Assembly: GCA_001824135.1 (NCBI GenBank)
Contig: MHWM01000031.1
Span: forward strand, 9,674 to 16,033
Length of the DNA stretch: 6,360 nt
Direction: 5' to 3'
Source: Candidatus Zambryskibacteria bacterium RIFCSPLOWO2_02_FULL_39_14
Lineage (GTDB): Bacteria; Patescibacteriota; Minisyncoccia; Phycocordibacterales; Zambryskibacteraceae
The notes below the pieces were generated by a model. It was not told the origin of the DNA and did not search any database. It worked only from the letters and a program-made list of their open reading frames with translations. A program made the position numbers and the translations under genes. Of the stretch, positions 1 through 5,820 are shown one piece after another; positions within the stretch are counted from its first letter, which is position 1, and each line of letters starts with the position of its first letter.

Positions 1-1399
1 TGATGAGTCTCGGCTTCTTCCATTTCCAACGACGAGCGAGAAAATCAGTTTCCCTGATAGAAGCTACGGCTACCCTTGGAGGACCAATGCCATCAAAAGC
101 GGTGTAGCACATATATAAGTTGTTCCCAATTTTAGTAAGTCGTGGATCTTCACAACCAGAATTACCGCCCTCTATCTTCTTAGATTCAAAATCTTCACGC
201 GGAACATATATAGGTTCTGAAAGACGTTCATTTATCCGAACTCCATCAATACTTGAGGCATAACCAATAGTCGAAGTATTATCACCAGATAAAGCGCGAT
301 ATAGAATATGGATCTTACCTTTGAGATCAATAGCGGCAGGGTTAAACGTTGCTTTTGATTCCCAAGAGTTGCCTTTGGGCGATATAACTGGATTTTCTTC
401 AAAACGCTTAAAGCACCAATGAGATTTTGTTTTAGCATAAATAGTGGAGATTAAATCACTTATGCTAACACGCGCAGAACAAGTAGTAGTATCAGAAGCA
501 CCATAATAAATTGTAAGAATATCCCCATTAAGAATCGCACCTGAAGGAAAAACTATATTTGAGACATGTCCAGAAATCTCGTAAGGTTCCTCTGGTACTA
601 GCATAGAACCATTAGTGCGACCAATAATTTTATAAGGATCTTTTAGATCAAGTAACAATGCCTCAATACCGAATTGCGGTCTTCTATCCGATGAATGGAA
701 ATAATGTTCAATGTGTGAATAGATGAGAAGCCAACCATATTTAGTCTTAATAGGTGATGCGCCCACTTCTACATGATCTTGTTCTGCTCGACGAGGATCT
801 ATAATATGTTTATCAATATTTTCATACCACTTCTTCCAAAATTTCTGTGACCATAGATCTTCAATATCATCAGCTTGGACTATAACCATCTTTGCCGGCG
901 GAGTATCAGTGTGAGCGCTGAAAATAGCAGTGACCTTGCCGTCTATCCTTTCCGGGAAAAGGGTCATGGCTTTAGCATTAAAAGGCGTAACCAGATGTCT
1001 CTCATCAACTTGTTTAAGATTGTCTGAGACAGCGACTGCAACTTTGATACCTTCGGCTTCAAAAGGAAACTTGGAAAGAGCTGTGTAGAAAATGTAATAT
1101 CGACCTTCGAAAAAGGTTACTCTAGGATCCTCACAGCCATATCTCTCCCATTCTTCCTTCGGTTCAATAAATTGCTTACGACTTTCAAAATGCAGACCAT
1201 CTGAACTCTTACCTATACCAATGGTAGATATTTGTTCTGGTGACCTCAATATATCTTTACCAGACATGGCTCGATACAACCCGTAGATGCTTCGACCTTT
1301 TTTGACTGTAGACATATTAAAAGTAGAATGGGCTTCCCAATAGTGATCACGGGTCGGTACTAAGATCGGGTTATCTTTTGTGCGTTTGATTACAAACAT
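1..1399 (-). CDS. Tandem GH130-family glycosidase/phosphorylase, two domains, 3' end outside window
   Basis: The minus strand is open from an ATG at 1399 to the window edge (466 codons, no stop). The product holds two copies of a GH130 (PF04041, five-bladed beta-propeller) domain. The first spans about residues 3-320 with GCEDPR at 88-93, FPERIDGK at 148-155, SPIKTKYGWLLIY at 215-227 and YYGASD at 298-303. The second starts near residue 328 with ENPVISP, NPAAID and YRAL, and has GCEDPR at 415-420; it is cut off at the edge. The aspartates of the EDPR motifs (D91, D418) match the proposed catalytic acid of GH130. The family acts on beta-mannosides, often by phosphorolysis to mannose 1-phosphate; whether this protein is a phosphorylase, a hydrolase or partly inactive cannot be told. 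No signal peptide is seen. It starts 11 nt after the preceding GH130 stop with AGGA 4 nt before the ATG, so it is the next gene of the same operon. About 200 more residues are expected beyond the edge. Confidence 0.88.
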   Translation of the reverse strand, partial: MFVIKRTKDNPILVPTRDHYWEAHSTFNMSTVKKGRSIYGLYRAMSGKDILRSPEQISTIGIGKSSDGLHFESRKQFIEPKEEWERYGCEDPRVTFFEGRYYIFYTALSKFPFEAEGIKVAVAVSDNLKQVDERHLVTPFNAKAMTLFPERIDGKVTAIFSAHTDTPPAKMVIVQADDIEDLWSQKFWKKWYENIDKHIIDPRRAEQDHVEVGASPIKTKYGWLLIYSHIEHYFHSSDRRPQFGIEALLLDLKDPYKIIGRTNGSMLVPEEPYEISGHVSNIVFPSGAILNGDILTIYYGASDTTTCSARVSISDLISTIYAKTKSHWCFKRFEENPVISPKGNSWESKATFNPAAIDLKGKIHILYRALSGDNTSTIGYASSIDGVRINERLSEPIYVPREDFESKKIEGGNSGCEDPRLTKIGNNLYMCYTAFDGIGPPRVAVASIRETDFLARRWKWKKPRLI

Positions 1400-1410
1400 A
1401 TAATCCTGTA

Positions 1411-2601
1411 TTAACTTACTACTCTAGTAGATTTAACTGAAAGAGAGACATGCTCATTCTTCATAAGTTTCTTAACGAAATTATCTAAATTAGTATAAGC
1501 CACGCCAATATGTTTGTCGCCACCGCCATAATAGATAAGAAGTGTATCGCCCTTCACCACCGCTCCAGATGCATAGATAATACCCGGCTTCCAATCATTT
1601 TCATACCATTCATCAGGTTCTAGTATGGGATAATTTGATCTATATAGAACCTTACGTGGATCTTTAGAATCAAGTAGCATTACTCCAAGTTTATAGCGAT
1701 TAGGGTCATTTCTATCCATAGCATGATAGAAAAGTAGCCAACCATATCGAGTCTTTACTGGTGGCGGACCAGCTCCACGAGTACGATTGTGCCAAGCTAA
1801 ATTTCTATCTGGTAGTAAATGTGGATCAGAACTTTTGATATATGGTATGGGTTCTTCTAGGCTATCTAAATATTCCACCTGCACTAACGATGGATCATTA
1901 TCATAGACACTATGAAGTAATGCATACTTACCTTCTATCTTTTCTGGAAACAACACCCAACATTTATGCCGTTCATTTGGTGGAGAAAGAAAAACAAGTC
2001 GACGCCAATTCCATCGACCATTTTCAAGATCTCTCTCATTAATGGAAGTTAAACCTACTCGGATAGAATTCCATCCATTGAATATATTAAAAGTAAGATA
2101 TATACGATCATCTATTTTTACAGATCTCGGATCTTCACATCCACCCCATCCGCCACCAGAAGCGTATAAAGCTTTATCATATTTCAATCTGGCAGGAGAA
2201 GTATGCGAGTAGTGCCTCTCTGACTCTCGAACAGTTTCTGGCATATAGACTGGATGAGAAGAACGTTTGTCAAAATGAATACCATCTTTACTTGAAGCAT
2301 AACCAACACGAGATACGCCGTCAGGACCTAAGGCACGATAAAAGAGATGTACTCGCCCACCGTGTATCACTGCTCCAGGATTGAAAACTGCTTCTGATTC
2401 CCAATAAGAACCCGCTGTCGGTCTCATGATCGGATTACGCATAGCCCGATGCAAATGTAGAGCTTTTAATTTTTTACTTTTAGTTCTAGATCTCTTTTTA
2501 GAAACAACTTTCTTTTTTAATGGTTTTTTAGTCGCTTTCTTTGATCTACTTTTCTTGGTAGATTTTTTAGAAGATAATTTTTTAGTTTTTCTTTTGAGCA
2601 C
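1411..2601 (-). CDS. GH130-family beta-mannoside phosphorylase/hydrolase with lysine-rich N-terminal tail
   Basis: This 396-residue protein has a single GH130 propeller from about residue 50 to 380. Visible motifs are RNPIMRP (55-61), FNPGAV (73-78), FYRAL (87-91), GGCEDPR (153-159, D157 the expected catalytic acid), LFPEKIEGK (217-225), GAGPPPVKTRYGWLLFYH (276-293) and YYGGGD (357-362). It aligns along its whole domain with both halves of the next gene, so the locus carries three related domains. The first 46 residues contain 25 Lys/Arg with Ser/Thr and no hydrophobic stretch, so they form a basic disordered tail and not a signal peptide. The start is GTG at 2601. An in-frame TGA lies upstream and the next ATG is codon 54, already at the first domain strand, so GTG is preferred although no Shine-Dalgarno is visible. 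It begins 21 nt after the HAD gene and ends 11 nt before the double GH130 gene. Substrate and reaction mode are undetermined. Confidence 0.87.
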   Translation of the reverse strand: MLKRKTKKLSSKKSTKKSRSKKATKKPLKKKVVSKKRSRTKSKKLKALHLHRAMRNPIMRPTAGSYWESEAVFNPGAVIHGGRVHLFYRALGPDGVSRVGYASSKDGIHFDKRSSHPVYMPETVRESERHYSHTSPARLKYDKALYASGGGWGGCEDPRSVKIDDRIYLTFNIFNGWNSIRVGLTSINERDLENGRWNWRRLVFLSPPNERHKCWVLFPEKIEGKYALLHSVYDNDPSLVQVEYLDSLEEPIPYIKSSDPHLLPDRNLAWHNRTRGAGPPPVKTRYGWLLFYHAMDRNDPNRYKLGVMLLDSKDPRKVLYRSNYPILEPDEWYENDWKPGIIYASGAVVKGDTLLIYYGGGDKHIGVAYTNLDNFVKKLMKNEHVSLSVKSTRVVS

Positions 2602-2622
2602 AGTTATTAAATAATTGTATCA

Positions 2623-3378
2623 TTATGATTTATATTTTAATAGCTCTAAAATCTCCTTTTTTGTTTCCTCTGGGCCCTTAACGGATCTACATTCTATACC
2701 TAAGGTTAGAGCTGGAGCATCATTGCCACCATCTAGTAAGTGATCTCCCAAATATAGTATTTCTTCTTTAGCTATACCTATACGTCTTATGAGCTTTTTC
2801 AATCCATAAGCCTTGTCTATATTAGATTTTGTCACTTCTATAGAAGTAGTCCCACCAATATGTAATGATAATCCCGGTAAGACAGACTTAAGCACTCCTA
2901 TTATACGCTCGCGTTTCCTATTGTCAGGATCCCATTTTTCCTTAAGTTCCACCGGAGCATTTTGCCCCAAAGCAGAGAAATTAAATTGCGCCCCCCTGTC
3001 CTCCACTAACTCTCCGTATATCTTTTTCGGAGTCTCCAGTCCTGACCTTTCAAAAATATTTTCAAAAGATTTTTTAATAAGCTCTTTCTCTTCTATAGAA
3101 AGCGGGGTATCGCTATCGCACACCCAGGCGTCTTCATCTTTACAAAAGACAGTGCCATCTACCGGCAAGATGTATAAATCTCGCATTTTATCTGATGAAC
3201 ACGAAAGGTGTTCTAGAATCTGCCACTTAAACTGCTCATAATTAGCGCCAGATATAATGGCTACTTTATATTTATCCAAAAGTTGGCAGATAAGTTCTGC
3301 CATTTCGGTATCAATGGCGGATTTACTGCGTGTCAACGTACCATCAATATCAAAGACAATGAGTTTAAAAAATTTCAT
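2623..3378 (-). CDS. Phosphomannomutase-like HAD superfamily (subclass IIB) protein
   Basis: The 251-residue cytoplasmic protein resembles the eukaryotic-type phosphomannomutase family (PF03332) along its length. HAD motif I is FDIDGTLT (9-16, nucleophile D10 and acid/base D12), motif II is ISG (42-44), motif III lysine is K189 in DKAYGL, and motif IV is GDHLLDGGND (211-220). The PMM-like cap signature appears as EDRGAQFNFSALGQ (126-139) and GGTTSIEV (175-182). PMM interconverts mannose 1- and 6-phosphate, which would fit the product of the downstream GH130 phosphorylases. Several positions that bind the substrate phosphate in human PMM2 (R21, R134, R141, D181, recalled from memory) appear here as K19, Q139, K146 and E181, while R123 matches R128 and S179 is kept. 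True mutase activity is therefore uncertain; a sugar-phosphate phosphatase is the alternative. The ATG overlaps the cupin stop as ATGA, which suggests translational coupling. Confidence 0.85.
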   Translation of the reverse strand: MKFFKLIVFDIDGTLTRSKSAIDTEMAELICQLLDKYKVAIISGANYEQFKWQILEHLSCSSDKMRDLYILPVDGTVFCKDEDAWVCDSDTPLSIEEKELIKKSFENIFERSGLETPKKIYGELVEDRGAQFNFSALGQNAPVELKEKWDPDNRKRERIIGVLKSVLPGLSLHIGGTTSIEVTKSNIDKAYGLKKLIRRIGIAKEEILYLGDHLLDGGNDAPALTLGIECRSVKGPEETKKEILELLKYKS

Positions 3379-3776
3379 TCTGTCGTGGTTCCATCAAATT
3401 CTGCTTCGTTCTGCACAGCTTCATCTCGCGTCTTTCTTACAATACCATCAGCATGATGAGCCGGAGAATATATGGTGTAGAATTTTAACGCTCCGGTACT
3501 CGAAGTATTGACAACATTGTGTTCCGCACCGCGAGGCACTATCACAGCATCACCATCTGCCACTTCATAGATAGTGTTATCTATAGTCACTTGTCCATGA
3601 CCTTCTTCAAACCTGAAGAATTGGTCGTTATCTGGATGAACTTCCAAACCAATCTCCTCTCCAGGCAAAAGAGACATGAGTACAAGTTGAGAATGTTCAG
3701 CAGTATAAAGCACCTTCCTAAAGTCGGTATTCCCAACAGTTAGTTTCTCAATATTATCTTTAAAACCTTTTTTCAT
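3375..3776 (-). CDS. Small single-domain cupin, phosphomannose-isomerase-like (COG0662 type)
   Basis: The 133-residue protein is a single cupin barrel. Motif 1 is PGEEIGLEVHPDNDQFFRFEEGHG (38-61), with H47 but Asp/Asn at 49-51 in place of the usual second His. Motif 2 is GDAVIVPRGAEHNVVN (75-90), with P81, G83, H86 and N90 as in the consensus. Such proteins bind a divalent metal and are often annotated as mannose-6-phosphate isomerase-like cupins, but the substrate is unknown. Its place at the head of an operon with a PMM-like HAD and GH130 enzymes supports a sugar-phosphate role by context only. The start is taken at ATG 3776 (MKKGF), not at the in-frame codon 3800, because a TGG-TATACT extended -10 element lies just 6 nt upstream of this ATG. 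The last 20 residues are polar and probably disordered. The stop overlaps the HAD start by 4 nt. Confidence 0.85.
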   Translation of the reverse strand: MKKGFKDNIEKLTVGNTDFRKVLYTAEHSQLVLMSLLPGEEIGLEVHPDNDQFFRFEEGHGQVTIDNTIYEVADGDAVIVPRGAEHNVVNTSSTGALKFYTIYSPAHHADGIVRKTRDEAVQNEAEFDGTTTE

Positions 3777-3782
3777 ATGTAA

Positions 3783-3791
3783 AGTATACCA
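3783..3791 (-). promoter_or_regulatory. Extended -10 promoter of the cupin-HAD-GH130 operon
   Basis: On the minus strand TGG-TATACT ends 6 nt before the cupin ATG at 3776. No convincing -35 hexamer is seen 16-18 nt upstream, which is acceptable for an extended -10 promoter. The predicted start point coincides with the A of the ATG or nearly so, implying a leaderless mRNA; no Shine-Dalgarno fits in the gap. Confidence 0.5.
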
Positions 3792-3807
3792 AAATAACAT
3801 TAAGTTA

Positions 3808-3824
3808 TTGGGCGACTAGAGAGA
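3808..3824. repeat. 17-bp direct repeat, copy A: duplicate of the tRNA-His 3' end
   Basis: The sequence TTGGGCGACTAGAGAGA occurs here and again at 3859-3875, exactly 51 bp apart. The second copy contains the 3' acceptor strand and part of the T stem of tRNA-His. This copy has no other tRNA part next to it, so it is a remnant of a tRNA duplication or an attachment-site-like scar. The sequence just after it, CGCTTCGCTTCGCTAG, is a short 5-6 bp periodic run. Confidence 0.75.
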
Positions 3825-3858
3825 CGCTTCGCTTCGCTAGGAAGAGTAATTTTGTATT

Positions 3859-3875
3859 TTGGGCGACTAGAGAGA
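3859..3875. repeat. 17-bp direct repeat, copy B: overlapping the tRNA-His 3' end
   Basis: Identical to 3808-3824. It covers the last bases of the tRNA-His gene plus 3 nt beyond its discriminator base. The 34 bp between the copies show no gene. Confidence 0.75.
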
Positions 3876-3933
3876 ATCGAACTCTCGCGACCAGCTCCAC
3901 AAGCTGGAGTTCTACCATTAAACTATAGTCGCC
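3862..3933 (-). tRNA. tRNA-His(GTG)
   Basis: The minus strand folds into a complete cloverleaf. The acceptor stem is 8 bp (GGCGACTA with TAGTCGCC), which includes the extra G-1:C73 pair characteristic of tRNA-His. The D arm is GTTT/GAAC with a GG-containing loop. The anticodon stem is CCAGC/GCTGG with loop TTGTGGA, giving anticodon GTG. The T arm is GAGAG/CTCTC with loop TTCGATT. CCA is not encoded, so it must be added by the nucleotidyltransferase. The 3' acceptor strand is duplicated at 3808-3824. It lies divergently from the DNA glycosylase gene, whose ATG is 32 bp away. Confidence 0.95.
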
Positions 3934-3943
3934 ATTATGGCCA

Positions 3944-3949
3944 TTTATA
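3944..3949 (-). promoter_or_regulatory. Candidate -10 box for tRNA-His
   Basis: TATAAA on the minus strand ends 10 nt upstream of the mature tRNA 5' end, a usual distance for a short tRNA leader. A -35 box is not clear, so this is a weak call. Confidence 0.3.
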
Positions 3950-3952
3950 CCA

Positions 3953-3958
3953 TATACT
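3953..3958 (+). promoter_or_regulatory. Candidate -10 box giving a leaderless glycosylase mRNA
   Basis: TATACT on the plus strand is followed by 7 nt and then the ATG of the glycosylase at 3966, so transcription would begin at or next to the start codon. No good -35 box is seen. The arrangement mirrors the cupin promoter. An AGG 4 nt before the ATG could serve as a minimal ribosome site instead. Confidence 0.4.
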
Positions 3959-3965
3959 AGGCAAT

Positions 3966-4487
3966 ATGAGAAAAATTCTTGGTAAAGATTTTTTTAAGGA
4001 AAAGACTTTAGACATAGCCCAAAGTTTACTAGGAAAATATCTGGTTAGCAGTATTGGCGGAAAAGTTATTGCGGAGAAAATCACAGAGGTTGAAGCGTAT
4101 GTTGGAGAACATGACTTGGCTTCCCACTCATCGAAAGGTAAAACTGTACGAACAGAAGTAATGTTTGGCGAAGCTGGAATACTTTATATATATCTTGTAT
4201 ATGGAATGTACTGGATGCTCAACGTAGTGACAGAGAAGAAAGGTTCTGCAACTGCTGTTCTTATCCGCAGTACAGAACACTTCAAAGGTCCTGGCGTACT
4301 CACTCGTGAACTTAAAATTACAGGTAAACTTAATAATAAAACAGCTTCGAGAAAAAACAGTCTATGGTTCGAAGACAGAGAAGAAAAGATTCTGCTCAAA
4401 GATATTAAGAGAACACCGAGAATAGGCGTGTCTTATGCTGGACCTATTTGGTCTAAAAAGAAATATAGATTTTTAATTAAAAAATAG
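3966..4487 (+). CDS. mpg: DNA-3-methyladenine glycosylase, AAG/MPG family
   Basis: The 173-residue protein is a monofunctional base-excision repair glycosylase of the AAG family (PF02245), which removes alkylated purines such as 3-methyladenine. Seen motifs are ITEVEAYVGEHDLASH (39-54), MFGEAGILYIYLVYGMYWMLNVV (66-88), VLIRSTE (98-104), GPGVLTRELKI (108-118) and TPRIGVSYAG (149-158). By comparison with human AAG, E43 is the catalytic general base that activates water, Y45, H54 and Y76 stack on the flipped base, and N86 and R101 complete the pocket. All are present. The N-terminus is short, as usual for bacterial members. The ATG at 3966 is chosen because a farther in-frame ATG at 3852 would make coding sequence out of the tRNA-His gene on the other strand. 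The stop is 2 nt from the 3' end of the convergent tRNA-Leu. Confidence 0.93.
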   Translation: MRKILGKDFFKEKTLDIAQSLLGKYLVSSIGGKVIAEKITEVEAYVGEHDLASHSSKGKTVRTEVMFGEAGILYIYLVYGMYWMLNVVTEKKGSATAVLIRSTEHFKGPGVLTRELKITGKLNNKTASRKNSLWFEDREEKILLKDIKRTPRIGVSYAGPIWSKKKYRFLIKK

Positions 4488-4489
4488 AG

Positions 4490-4571
4490 TGCTCGGGAGA
4501 GGACTTGAACCTCCACGCCTTACGGCATACGCACCTCAAGCGTACGTGGTTACCAATTACACCACCCGAGC
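4490..4571 (-). tRNA. tRNA-Leu(GAG)
   Basis: The minus strand gives a class II tRNA. The acceptor stem is GCTCGGG/CCCGAGC with discriminator A. The anticodon stem TACGC/GCGTA encloses loop TTGAGGT, anticodon GAG. The long variable arm includes GCC-GTAA-GGC, and the T arm is GAGG/CCTC around TTCAAGT. The long variable arm, discriminator A and anticodon agree on leucine (CUC/CUU codons). CCA is not encoded. It begins 13 nt after the rplS stop on the same strand, so it may be processed from an rplS transcript. Confidence 0.95.
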
Positions 4572-4584
4572 TTTGTGGTCAATA

Positions 4585-4992
4585 CTACTTCGCTTCTACC
4601 GTTTCTTCAACTATTGAAATTTCTTCTGGTTTTATTTCTTTTTCAAGACGAACGTTTCTCATTTGGCGGCTGATCTCTTTAGCTGCTTTCTCGCGAATGT
4701 GATAGAGCTTAGCGCGACGAATCTTGGAACGTTTAACTATCTCAATATTATCTATAACTGGAGAATACAAAGGGAAGATTTTTTCTACTCCTACACCAGA
4801 AGACACTCGGCGGACAGTAAAGGTAGCTCCAGCTTCTTTGCCATGCTTGCATGAAAGAACTAGTCCTTCGAAGACCTGTAGACGAGTCTTACCTTTCTCA
4901 ACCACCTTTTGTTTGACACGCACAGTATCACCAGACCGTAGGTCAAGTTTCCGTCTTTCTTCAATATTTACTGGGCTGATTACTCTATTCAT
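4585..4992 (-). CDS. rplS: 50S ribosomal protein L19
   Basis: The 135-residue product matches bacterial L19, a large-subunit protein at the interface with the 30S subunit. Family hallmarks are RSGDTVRVKQKVVEKGKTRLQVFEGLVL (19-46), FTVRRVSSGVGVEKIFPLYSPVIDNIEI (58-85) and RRAKLYHIRE (92-101). E. coli L19 is 115 residues; the extra length here is an acidic C-terminal tail after about residue 114. ATG at 4992 (MNRVI) is preferred over in-frame TTG 5004 and GTG 5001, because it gives the normal L19 N-terminus. No good Shine-Dalgarno is visible. The usual upstream partners rpsP-rimM-trmD are absent; instead a DGR reverse transcriptase ends 30 nt upstream on the same strand. tRNA-Leu follows closely. 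Confidence 0.96.
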   Translation of the reverse strand: MNRVISPVNIEERRKLDLRSGDTVRVKQKVVEKGKTRLQVFEGLVLSCKHGKEAGATFTVRRVSSGVGVEKIFPLYSPVIDNIEIVKRSKIRRAKLYHIREKAAKEISRQMRNVRLEKEIKPEEISIVEETVEAK

Positions 4993-5003
4993 AATGGACA
5001 CCA

Positions 5004-5031
5004 ATCTAACACAATAATTAAGCTAATACAA
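5004..5031 (-). promoter_or_regulatory. Candidate rplS promoter
   Basis: On the minus strand TTGTAT, a 16-nt spacer and TTAGAT lie just upstream of rplS, with the -10 box ending 11 nt before ATG 4992. The -35 box overlaps the reverse transcriptase stop codon. This would give a very short leader and let rplS be transcribed independently of the retroelement. Both boxes deviate from consensus, so the call is tentative. Confidence 0.33.
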
Positions 5032-5820
5032 ATTACGAATTTTCTCTCTTAATTTATAAGTATTGCCATGTTTCAAAAGTCCATGATATAAAGCGATTGT
5101 TTCTTGAGAATAATTTTTGGATAGATTCTTCACCATCCTTCTCTTAGTCGTGGTTCTTAAAACTCGGTGGTCAGGAAAATGTACCCAACCGAGAAAATCT
5201 ATGCCTGAAGCAAGTGTTTTGATAAATACCTTATCAGGATGGAGTGAGAGTTTAAGTCTCTCCTTCAAAAAATTTCTTAATTCGGGAAGCAAGTTTTCTA
5301 ATTCACTGCGATATATCATAGTGATAACAAAGTCGTCGGCATATCTAATGTAATATTTCACTTTAAGATTATGTTTGATGTATTGGTCGAACTCGTTCAT
5401 GTAGATATTGACTAGTAACTGCGACGTTAGATTTCCTAAAGGTAAACCTTTACCTGATTTAGCGGATTTGAATCTTTCCATAGCTCTATGCGTACCTTTA
5501 TTGAGACGACAGGAGTAGGAATCGTGGATGAATTTTTTGTCGAAGTATGGATATAGCACCCGATAGACTGCATGATGGAGCAGTCTATCTCGGACTGTGG
5601 CTTTGTGGATGTTTCTAGGCTTGGGGTCTGAGATATTGAAGGCATGATAGCCGTCGTGCCAGTAGGTTTTATTTAATAAATCTAAATGGAGACTGTAGAC
5701 GTTACTAGAAAGATCTTCAGAAAATTCAGCTATATCTTTGCGCTTTCTTTTCCCTTTTATAAACTCTTCCCAAGCGGTGAAAAGGTTTTCAAGTGATATT
5801 ATTTTAATATAGAAATTCAT
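5023..5820 (-). CDS. DGR-type reverse transcriptase with in-frame internal deletion (motif A missing)
   Basis: The 265-residue protein is a reverse transcriptase of the diversity-generating retroelement type. In order it shows an N-terminal helix region with FIKGKRKRKDIAEF (20-33), the RT1-like block DPKPRNIHKATVRDRLLHH (65-83), FIHDSYSCRLNKGTHRA (97-113), motif B GLPLGNLTSQ (125-134), motif C YIRYADDF (157-164), the primer-grip block SGIDFLGW (205-212) and the KHGNTYKLREKI C-terminus. The SQ ending of motif B, not SP, is typical of DGR enzymes and not of group II introns. Between GTHRAMERF and GKGLPLGN only about 7 residues remain. Family members carry about 70-90 there, including the DIxxFF motif A with the first metal-binding aspartate. 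DGR enzymes are usually about 330-400 residues, which agrees with a loss. The frame is intact across the junction (about 5449-5475). Catalysis by this chain alone is unlikely. ATG 5820 abuts the divergent avd ATG; a TAAAAT box lies 7 nt upstream. Confidence 0.87.
   Translation of the reverse strand: MNFYIKIISLENLFTAWEEFIKGKRKRKDIAEFSEDLSSNVYSLHLDLLNKTYWHDGYHAFNISDPKPRNIHKATVRDRLLHHAVYRVLYPYFDKKFIHDSYSCRLNKGTHRAMERFKSAKSGKGLPLGNLTSQLLVNIYMNEFDQYIKHNLKVKYYIRYADDFVITMIYRSELENLLPELRNFLKERLKLSLHPDKVFIKTLASGIDFLGWVHFPDHRVLRTTTKRRMVKNLSKNYSQETIALYHGLLKHGNTYKLREKIRNLY

Noticed and set aside
232..438. Short minus-strand open frame inside the left gene
   Set aside because: It is out of frame within the double GH130 gene, which is open across the whole stretch with family motifs.
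2426..2614. Plus-strand frame rich in Phe/Leu resembling a small membrane protein
   Set aside because: It is the complement of the lysine-rich tail of the GH130 gene (AAA/AAG read as TTT/CTT), so the hydrophobicity is a by-product.
2813..3241. 142-codon plus-strand open frame opposite the HAD gene
   Set aside because: No recognisable domain; the opposite strand encodes a full HAD protein with all four motifs.
3801..3861. CRISPR-like or tandem repeat array near tRNA-His
   Set aside because: Only two copies of a 17-mer derived from the tRNA end, with no regular spacer series.
3852..3965. Upstream extension of the glycosylase gene to ATG 3852
   Set aside because: It would translate the antisense of the tRNA-His gene, and the protein family begins at the ATG at 3966.
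5023..5820. Group II intron maturase or retron RT
   Set aside because: Motif B ends in SQ, there is no maturase or HNH domain or intron RNA boundary, and no retron ncRNA; Avd and TR next door fit a DGR.
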